Assembly: GCA_904397205.1 (NCBI GenBank)
Contig: CAJFOO010000036.1
Location: 1-33,697 of the forward strand
Length of the DNA stretch: 33,697 bases
From: an uncultured Clostridia bacterium
GTDB taxonomy: Bacteria; Bacillota; Clostridia; Oscillospirales; Acutalibacteraceae
Reading direction: 5' to 3'
Each line of letters opens with the position of its first letter. The stretch's first letter is position 1. A program made the position numbers and the translations under genes. Positions 27,487 to 33,697 of the stretch are shown here, one piece after another. The notes under the pieces are model-generated. The model was not told where the DNA came from. It saw nothing but the letters and a program-made list of their open reading frames with translations, and made no database searches.

Positions 27487-28686
27487 TTAATCGTCGTATT
27501 CTCTCTCGGCTTTGATAATGGCGCCTGTCTGGGCATTGATTTCGTAATCATACTCCATCCAGCCTCTACGGAAGCTAATCTCATAGATAGCCATGCCATA
27601 CTCATAGTCAAGTCCAACTTCCATACGGGACACGCTGGATGCGCTCAGGCCGGCATTGCTCAGGGCAATCTGCTTTGCGCGATCCTGGCTGATCAGGCCG
27701 CTTGGCGTGCTGACCTGGCCGCCGCTGTAGTTTTCAATGTCAAAGTCGTACGAAATAATCGTACCCGTAGCGGCGTCAATTTCGTAGTCATACTCATTGT
27801 AGTTGGAGTAGAATTCTACATCGTATACCCGACGGCCATTTTCGTAGTCCAGATGCGCACGGACAAACGAAACGCTCGAAGCGTTTACCTTCGCATGGTT
27901 CAGGGCAATGGTCTTGGCCTGTTCGGCAGTGATGCCGGTCGTTGTGCCGGTATTGCCCCAGTTATTGTTGCCGCCGGTGTTTCCCCAGTTGTTGTTCCAG
28001 CCGCCGTTATCGCCTACGGAAACGTAGTCCTGGCTGATAACAGAGACGGAACGGCAGGATTCACCGCCCTGCTGTACGCCGGGCTGTACGTCAAAGCGGA
28101 TGGAAGCATGGGTGCCGCCGACTTCTGCCGTAACGTATGTGGTGCCTGCGCTCAGGCCGGTCACACGGTAGGTATCCTGGGTCACCTGCTGCACGCTGGC
28201 GATGCCGCTGCGGGAAGAGGTTACCTTCACATCATTCTGGCTGATGTTGGCGCCCTCTACGGTGATGCGGACGTCATAGATATCGCCGGGGGACATTGCA
28301 TAGCTGCGGGTGTCGGTTTTGAGCAGGCGGGTGTCGTAGCTGCTTTCATTGGCCTGGCGGAAAGAAGCCACAAGGGTATTGTTGCTCGAAACGTTGCTGA
28401 AGGTGTAGGAGCTTACCGCCCCAACGCTGGTGCCGTTGACGATAACTTCGTTAATCGCATATCCGGCGTCCGGGGTAATGTTGATGGTTTGGCTGCCGCC
28501 CGGGGCAACCGAGATGGTCCCGTTGGGCGAGATGCTGCCGCCGGAAGCCGCGCCAGCAACAATCACATACGAGCCTACGGAGGTTACCGCAGAAACAGAA
28601 GGCGCCGCGGCTACCGCAGTCGTGATGGAACTTGCCAAAACCATGGCTGCAAAAATGGCAACTGCTTTTGTCTTCATTCTTTTCAT
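27487..28686 (-). CDS. Secreted double PepSY-domain protein with N-terminal divergent InlB B-repeat-like and Big-like domains
   Basis: Signal peptide; GGSISPNGTISVAPGGSQTINITPDAGYAINEVIVNGTSVG; GLSAGTTYVTAEVGG; W/N-rich linker; two PepSY repeats. Confidence 0.88.
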   Translation of the reverse strand: MKRMKTKAVAIFAAMVLASSITTAVAAAPSVSAVTSVGSYVIVAGAASGGSISPNGTISVAPGGSQTINITPDAGYAINEVIVNGTSVGAVSSYTFSNVSSNNTLVASFRQANESSYDTRLLKTDTRSYAMSPGDIYDVRITVEGANISQNDVKVTSSRSGIASVQQVTQDTYRVTGLSAGTTYVTAEVGGTHASIRFDVQPGVQQGGESCRSVSVISQDYVSVGDNGGWNNNWGNTGGNNNWGNTGTTTGITAEQAKTIALNHAKVNASSVSFVRAHLDYENGRRVYDVEFYSNYNEYDYEIDAATGTIISYDFDIENYSGGQVSTPSGLISQDRAKQIALSNAGLSASSVSRMEVGLDYEYGMAIYEISFRRGWMEYDYEINAQTGAIIKAEREYDD

Positions 28687-28823
28687 GTGTTCAATTACAA
28701 CTCCTTAAAAACTTCAAAACATAGAAAATCATCTTCTGGTTCGTTACGCAATTCTGGTTCGTCTACAAGCTATAGCCTATGAGGGTGAGATAAGAATTGT
28801 CTTCCTCTTCTCATCCTATGCAC

Positions 28824-28852
28824 ATATTACCATAAATTCCATACTTTTGCAA
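28824..28852 (-). promoter_or_regulatory. Sigma-A type promoter of the secreted PepSY gene
   Basis: TTGCAA-N17-TAATAT. Confidence 0.7.
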
Positions 28853-28888
28853 TAGGGAAAACGAAAAAATTTCGATTTTTTTTACGCG

Positions 28889-28910
28889 GATTTTACATAG
28901 ATTTTACATA
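28889..28910. repeat. Perfect tandem duplication of GATTTTACATA
   Basis: GATTTTACATAGATTTTACATA overlapping the msrA stop codon. Confidence 0.9.
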
Positions 28911-29431
28911 ACTTCCGGGGAACCCCCCCAATTTTTTGCTTTTTGGAAAGTTTCAAAGGAAATATGACAATATCCCGCCGGGTTTTTCCACAGGTATTTC
29001 TGGTGGTATTCTTCCGCGGGGAAATAGTTTTGCAGCGGGGCGCATTCCACCTGCACGGGTTTGCCAGGATACCGCTCCTGCAACGCTCGCAGCGACGCTT
29101 CGATTTCTTCTTTTTCAGCATTGCCGGTATAATAGATCCCCGTGCGGTACTGCGGGCCGGCGTCACCCCCCTGCCGGTTGAGGGACGTGGGATCGATGGC
29201 TTCATAATACGCATCCAGCAGCGACGCAAGCGATATCTCTCCCGGATCGTACGTTACCCGCACGGTTTCCGCATAGCCGGTATCGCCCCGGCACACCTGC
29301 TCGTAAGTGGGGGGCGGCGTATGCCCGTTGGCATAGCCCACCTCGGTCTGCTTCACGCCCCGCAGCAGGGACATATAATATTCCAGGCCCCAAAAACAGC
29401 CGCCCGCCAGATAAATTTCCTTGTATGCCAT
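28904..29431 (-). CDS. msrA: Peptide-methionine (S)-S-oxide reductase
   Basis: LAGGCFWGLEYYMSLLRGVKQTEVGYANG; GDTGYAETVRVTYDP; QYRTGIYY. Confidence 0.97.
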   Translation of the reverse strand: MAYKEIYLAGGCFWGLEYYMSLLRGVKQTEVGYANGHTPPPTYEQVCRGDTGYAETVRVTYDPGEISLASLLDAYYEAIDPTSLNRQGGDAGPQYRTGIYYTGNAEKEEIEASLRALQERYPGKPVQVECAPLQNYFPAEEYHQKYLWKNPAGYCHISFETFQKAKNWGGSPEVM

Positions 29432-29434
29432 CCG

Positions 29435-31210
29435 TCACGCCTCTCCTTCCAGCTTGGGAGGATGTAGCAGGGCCTCTGCTTCTTCTCCCGTGAGCGTATC
29501 CTTTTCCAGCAGGGCCTTTGCCACCGCTTCCACCTGCTGCGCGTGCGCCTGGATAAATTCCACGGTTTCCTTCCACAGTTCCTGCGAAAGCGCCTGGCAG
29601 CGTTCCATCATTTTTTTCTGCCCGGCCAGGCCAAATTCGCGGTAATCCAGCAAGCCGGCCTCTTCCGAGAACATCGCGATCTGCTGGATCACCTCCGTCG
29701 CTGCCCGCACATCCTCAGCAGCGCCGGTAGTCACCTGGGCTTCCTTGCCGCCGCAAAGCCAATACTCGGCTGCGCGGCCTGCGTACAGTACCATCACCCG
29801 GCTGCGCAGATCCTCCAGCTTGGGAAGCATCTTATCGGAGGGCGGCGCACTCATGGTCACCCCGCCCGCACCCGACGTGGTGGGCAGCACGGTGACGCGC
29901 CGCAAGGCATGGTCGGTCAGATAGGCCGTAGCCACCGTATGCCCCGCCTCATGATAGCACACCACGGTGTGTTCGGTCTGGTTGCGGTTGCCGATGCCTT
30001 TCTTAATATGTCCCTTGAGCAGCATCTGCATACTGGCCTGCTCAATGTGCTCCAGGGTGATTTCCGGGGCTTTTTGGATGAGCGCCTGCATAGCCGCCTC
30101 ATTGAGCAGCACCTCCAGCGCCGCGCCCGAAAAGCCCACGGTATCCTTGGCCAGCTCGGCAAAATCCACCTGCGGCGAAATCTTCTTGCCCCGCGCGTGC
30201 AGGCGCAAAATCTGTTCCCTGGCCTGGCAGTCGGGCAGGGTGAGTACAAACTGCTTGTCAAACCGGCCGGGACGCACCAGGGCCGGATCCAGATCCTCGG
30301 CCCGGTTGGTGGCTCCAATCACCAGCACCCCGTCGCTGTCCTCAAAGCCGTCGATGGCCGAAAGCAGCGCATTGAGGCTTTGGGTATATTCCCGTCCTGC
30401 GCCGTCAGTACTGCCGTCACGCTTGGCGCCGATGGCGTCGAGTTCGTCGATGAACACCACCGACGGCGCATGTTCTTTGGCTTCCTTAAACAGCTTGCGC
30501 ACCCGGCTTGCCCCCAGACCCGCATACATTTCAATAAATTCCGACGCGTTCACCGAATAAAAACTGACCCCGGTTTCCCCGGCCAGCGCACGGGCAAACA
30601 GCGTTTTGCCGTTGCCGGGTTCCCCTTCGAGCAACACGCCCTTGGTGATGTGCGCGCCCAGTTCCTGGCAGAGCTTGGGATTTTTAATGGTTTCCGCAAT
30701 GACCTTCATATCCTCTTTGATTTCATCCAGGCCGGCCACGTCGTCAAAGGTGGTATCGGGCCGGGTAGCGGCCTCCACCGAAAAGCCCCGCCCCGGCAAA
30801 AACCGCAGGAGCAATACGGCAAAAAACAGGAACGGCAGATATGTCAGAAAAATAGACAGCAAGCTGTTCCAGAAAGTCGAGGTGGGTTTTTCCTCAAACT
30901 CAACCCCGGCCAGCAGCATCCGCTCCTTAAAGCCTTCGACCTTGGGGTTGTCGGTCACATATTCCGTCTCGTCGTCCACCCGGTAGAACGGCAGCTTGGG
31001 ATCCCCGGCGGTGTATTCCACCCGTTCCACCTGTCCCTGCTCGACCAGGCTGGAAAATTCCTGATAGGTCACCTCTTCCGGCTCCGGCCGGTTCAGCACG
31101 ATAGGCAGCACTATTGCCAGCACAATGGCTGCTGCTGCCGCCGGGATCCCAGCGAAAAGCAGCGGCTTCCAGAATTTCTTTTTATCTCTTGGTTTTTTGG
31201 ATGGCTCCAT
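29435..31210 (-). CDS. FtsH-like membrane AAA+ metalloprotease (divergent)
   Basis: DDVAGLDEIKEDM, Walker A GEPGNGKT, VVFIDELDAIGAKRDG, GATNRAEDLDPALVRPGRFD, zinc site HEAGH, TTGAAEDVRAAT. Confidence 0.95.
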   Translation of the reverse strand: MEPSKKPRDKKKFWKPLLFAGIPAAAAAIVLAIVLPIVLNRPEPEEVTYQEFSSLVEQGQVERVEYTAGDPKLPFYRVDDETEYVTDNPKVEGFKERMLLAGVEFEEKPTSTFWNSLLSIFLTYLPFLFFAVLLLRFLPGRGFSVEAATRPDTTFDDVAGLDEIKEDMKVIAETIKNPKLCQELGAHITKGVLLEGEPGNGKTLFARALAGETGVSFYSVNASEFIEMYAGLGASRVRKLFKEAKEHAPSVVFIDELDAIGAKRDGSTDGAGREYTQSLNALLSAIDGFEDSDGVLVIGATNRAEDLDPALVRPGRFDKQFVLTLPDCQAREQILRLHARGKKISPQVDFAELAKDTVGFSGAALEVLLNEAAMQALIQKAPEITLEHIEQASMQMLLKGHIKKGIGNRNQTEHTVVCYHEAGHTVATAYLTDHALRRVTVLPTTSGAGGVTMSAPPSDKMLPKLEDLRSRVMVLYAGRAAEYWLCGGKEAQVTTGAAEDVRAATEVIQQIAMFSEEAGLLDYREFGLAGQKKMMERCQALSQELWKETVEFIQAHAQQVEAVAKALLEKDTLTGEEAEALLHPPKLEGEA

Positions 31211-31269
31211 GCCGATGTTTCAGCCCCTTTTCTTAATTAGATCCTTTTTATTTTTTGTCATGTACACGC

Positions 31270-31318
31270 ACGGCGCCCCCGCTTGGGAGTCCCTTGCAGG
31301 AAAAGGCAGGCGCCGTTT
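31270..31318 (-). other. Stem-loop at the predicted 5' end of the FtsH-like/msrA transcript
   Basis: ACGGCGCC...GGCGCCGT perfect 8-bp arms just downstream of an extended -10 TGATATAAT. Confidence 0.5.
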
Positions 31319-31380
31319 CTGGTTATTATATCACAAATCGCCCAAATCTTACAACCGTCCGGTTTTCTCCCCGCCAAACA

Positions 31381-31414
31381 GAAGCAGGGGACGGGAAATC
31401 CCGCCCCCTGCTTC
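31381..31414 (-). terminator. Strong hairpin downstream of the small membrane protein gene (weak U-tract)
   Basis: GAAGCAGGGG-ACGGGAAATCCCG-CCCCTGCTTC. Confidence 0.5.
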
Positions 31415-31422
31415 CTGGATGA

Positions 31423-31614
31423 TTAATCCATATCCGCCGTTACGCCCGCTTTCTTGAGCTCTTTGAGATGCTTAAGCTGCTTGACGATCCGCCGGCGGGT
31501 ATAGTGCCGGTACACCGCGTGCAAAATCAGCAGCAGCACCCCGGCAATTTTGATGTAATGCCAAATTTGATAATCCGACGGGTGAGCGTATAACGTACGA
31601 AACTTCATCGGCAT
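31423..31614 (-). CDS. Small single-TM protein of unknown function with basic cytosolic tail
   Basis: MPMKFRTLYAHPSDYQIWHYIKIAGVLLLILHAVYRHYTRRRIVKQLKHLKELKKAGVTADMD; RBS GGAGGAATACGCG-ATG. Confidence 0.65.
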   Translation of the reverse strand: MPMKFRTLYAHPSDYQIWHYIKIAGVLLLILHAVYRHYTRRRIVKQLKHLKELKKAGVTADMD

Positions 31615-31772
31615 CGCGTATTCCTCCTTCGGTTGCGTATCCATTCTCCGCAGGCCCCGCGGCGCGCGGCCGGCAAAGGTATTGTTCCTTTTTGGGATAC
31701 AAAATATCCCGGCGGGGACTTCTTTTCAGGCCGCCGTGCCGCCAACGCGGATCCGCTGGTTTTCTCAAAAGT

Positions 31773-31801
31773 ATCATATCACAAATTCCCGGGAATGTAA
31801 A
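31773..31801 (-). promoter_or_regulatory. Promoter with a 12-bp palindrome in the spacer
   Basis: TTTACA-N17-TATGAT with ATTCCCGGGAAT between the elements. Confidence 0.6.
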
Positions 31802-31868
31802 ATAAAAAACAAAAACTTCCTTTGTTTGGGAAACCCGCGCTTCCTTTTTTGAAATATTTGCCCAAAGA

Positions 31869-31898
31869 TTGACGCGCACTACGGAAATATGGTATGCT
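31869..31898 (+). promoter_or_regulatory. Sigma-A type promoter of the nuoE-like operon
   Basis: TTGACG-N18-TATGCT. Confidence 0.6.
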
Positions 31899-31950
31899 AA
31901 AAGCCATATATCCCGCGTCTGAGGATGCGCCAAGAAAGGGAGCGTTGCGC

Positions 31951-32442
31951 ATGACCGAAACCAAATCCGAGCTCACCCCCGAGCTTTTGCAGCACATCGA
32001 AGCGATTATCACCAAATACCGGTACGACCAAAGCCGCCTGCTGGAGATCCTGCTGGAAATCCAGCAGGCCGTGCCGCTGCATTACCTTCCCCGCCCGGCA
32101 GCTTACGCCGTAGCCGAACGCCTGCACCTGCCCCCCACCCAGGTATTCGACGTCATTTCCTTTTTTTCCGCGCTGCACGAGTCCCCCCGCGCCAAATATC
32201 CCATCCAGGTCTGCTCCAGCATCGCCTGCCAGATAAGCCATGGCGGCGGCCTGCTCCCCATGCTCCAGGAGATCCTCGGCATAGAGCCCGGCCGTGCCAC
32301 TTACGACGGCCGCTTCTGTCTGGAAGAAGTCCCCTGCTTCGGCGCATGCGACCGCGCCCCGGCCATCCGCATCCACCAGACCGTCTACGGTCCCATCACC
32401 CGCCGCGAACAGGTGGAAGAAATCCTGCGCGGCCTCGAATAA
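31951..32442 (+). CDS. NuoE/HydC-like thioredoxin-fold [2Fe-2S] NAD(P)H-oxidoreductase subunit
   Basis: C-x4-C (CSSIAC) and C-x3-C (CFGAC) ligands, AERLHLPPTQVFDVISFFSALH. Confidence 0.93.
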   Translation: MTETKSELTPELLQHIEAIITKYRYDQSRLLEILLEIQQAVPLHYLPRPAAYAVAERLHLPPTQVFDVISFFSALHESPRAKYPIQVCSSIACQISHGGGLLPMLQEILGIEPGRATYDGRFCLEEVPCFGACDRAPAIRIHQTVYGPITRREQVEEILRGLE

Positions 32443-32454
32443 GGAGGGAGCCCC

Positions 32455-33697
32455 ATGCCACAACATACCGTCCGTTTCATCACCCGGAATTTCGGCCGCT
32501 ACGATACGGGTTCTCTGGCATCGTACGAATCCATCGGCGGGTTTTCCGCCCTGAAAAAAGCCGTCTGCCTCCCCCGCGAGGACATCGTCGAAATCATCAG
32601 CCAGGCGCACGTCAAGGGACGGGGCGGGGCCGGCTACGATATGGGCCGCAAGTGGCGGCAGGCGCGCGAGGTGCCCGGCCCGGACAAGGTCATTGTCTGC
32701 AACGCCGACGAGGGCGAACCCGGCACCTTCAAAGACCGCGCCCTGCTCGAAAACGATCCCTTCCTGGTGGTGGAGGCCATGATCCTGGCCGGCTACACCA
32801 TGGAGGCCGAAAACGGCTACATCTACCTGCGCGAAGAATATTCCCATCTGCGCCCCCTCCTGCTGCACGCCATCTCCCAGGTACAGCAAAAGGGGTACCT
32901 CGGGGAGAATATCCTGGGCAAAGGCTTCTCCTACCATCTGCACCTGTATTCCGGTGCAGGCGCATATGTATGCGGCGAAGGCACCGCCCTGGTCGAATCC
33001 ATGGCCGGAAAGGGCGGGCGGCCCCGTCTCAAGCCCCCGTTTATCAAGCAGTGCGGCCTGTTCGGACGCCCCACCTGTCTGAACAACGTCGAAAGCCTGT
33101 GCCTGGCTCCCCATCTGCTGTGCGACGAGGAAAAACGCTACCAGACCTGGGGCACCGGGAATTCTGTCGGCTCCAAGCTCATCAGCGTCTCGGGCAACGT
33201 GCGATCCCCCGGCGTGTTTGAAATCCCGTTCGGCGTGACCTTACGGGAGATTATCTACGATCTGGCCGGCGGCGTGCCGGAGGACCGTTCCATCCGGCTG
33301 ATCCAGCTCGGCGGGGCGTCCGGCCGGATTGCCGGACCGGCCATCCTCGATACTCCCTATACCTACGAGGATTTGGAAAAAGCCGGGGTAGGGGTCGGCT
33401 CAGGCGCTGTCCTGGTCGTGGATGAGCGCACCTCCGTCCTGGATTTTCTGCGCATCACCCAGCGATTTTTCTCACACGAAAGCTGCGGGCAGTGTACCCC
33501 CTGCCGGGAAGGCAACAGCCATATGCAGATTTTACTTGAAACGGTGGCGCGCGGGGAGCACAGCGACACCACCCTCGACACCATGGACCGGCTGTGTATG
33601 ATCATGCAGAACGCTTCGCTGTGCGGATTGGGCGAAACCGCACAGAATGCCTTTGTCTCGGCACGGGAATGGTTCCCGGAAGTCTTTGCCCCCGCCC
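32455..33697 (+). CDS. NuoF/HydB-like flavoprotein subunit (FMN/NADH/[4Fe-4S]), truncated by window end
   Basis: My translation: KGRGGAGYDMGRKW, CNADEGEPGTFKDR, YVCGEGTALVESMAGKGGRPRLKPP, SCGQCTPCREGN; no stop before window end, so missing from the ORF track. Confidence 0.93.
   Translation, partial: MPQHTVRFITRNFGRYDTGSLASYESIGGFSALKKAVCLPREDIVEIISQAHVKGRGGAGYDMGRKWRQAREVPGPDKVIVCNADEGEPGTFKDRALLENDPFLVVEAMILAGYTMEAENGYIYLREEYSHLRPLLLHAISQVQQKGYLGENILGKGFSYHLHLYSGAGAYVCGEGTALVESMAGKGGRPRLKPPFIKQCGLFGRPTCLNNVESLCLAPHLLCDEEKRYQTWGTGNSVGSKLISVSGNVRSPGVFEIPFGVTLREIIYDLAGGVPEDRSIRLIQLGGASGRIAGPAILDTPYTYEDLEKAGVGVGSGAVLVVDERTSVLDFLRITQRFFSHESCGQCTPCREGNSHMQILLETVARGEHSDTTLDTMDRLCMIMQNASLCGLGETAQNAFVSAREWFPEVFAPA

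Noticed and set aside
27439-28782. 447-aa plus-strand ORF antisense to the secreted PepSY gene
   Set aside because: Val/Ala/Gly-rich shadow ORF without RBS or domain; the minus strand has signal peptide and PepSY repeats.
29543-31240. 565-aa plus-strand ORF antisense to the FtsH-like gene
   Set aside because: No recognisable domain; mirrors a clear AAA+ protease on the opposite strand. GC-rich codon bias explains the long open frame.
31897-33114. 405-aa minus-strand ORF antisense to the NuoE/NuoF genes
   Set aside because: Shadow ORF; the opposite strand encodes well-conserved Fe-S/flavin motifs.
1-33697. CRISPR arrays, tRNA/rRNA genes, IS elements or prophage
   Set aside because: No regularly spaced repeats, tRNA/rRNA signatures, transposases or phage genes seen; intergenic regions are short and explained by promoters, terminators and riboswitches.

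Overview
Firmicutes/Clostridia-like chromosomal window (taxon inferred only from gene style), almost fully coding and read by eye from the supplied ORFs and sequence. Left part: truncated minus-strand CDS, carbamate kinase, and a riboflavin operon (FMN riboswitch-ribD-ribE-ribBA-ribH) ending in a translationally coupled HAD phosphatase. Next: a Nim/PNPOx-family flavoprotein, an Sfp-type PPTase, PTS enzyme I, a small lipoprotein apparently lacking a canonical start codon, a flippase-PAP2 pair, and a THF-riboswitch-controlled folate ECF S component. Centre (12.6-22.4 kb, minus strand): an 11-gene Mrp/MBH-like cation/proton translocation operon. It has MrpE, F, G, a split MbhD, an MbhE-MrpB fusion, MrpC and four consecutive NuoL/M/N-type antiporter subunits, with no hydrogenase or other redox subunit. 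A 62-aa His-rich membrane peptide precedes it, and the ~200-nt leader contains a terminator-like hairpin. Right part: CNNM/HlyC transporter, two paralogous double-PepSY proteins, an orphan protein that looks like two tandem degenerate HsdR N-terminal (PD-(D/E)XK) domains without catalytic residues, MsrB, an MsrA-FtsH-like operon, and the start of a NuoE/NuoF-type operon cut by the window end. Most promising for follow-up: the four-antiporter redox-free Mrp/MBH operon with its leader, the orphan pseudo-HsdR protein, and the HAD phosphatase in the rib operon.
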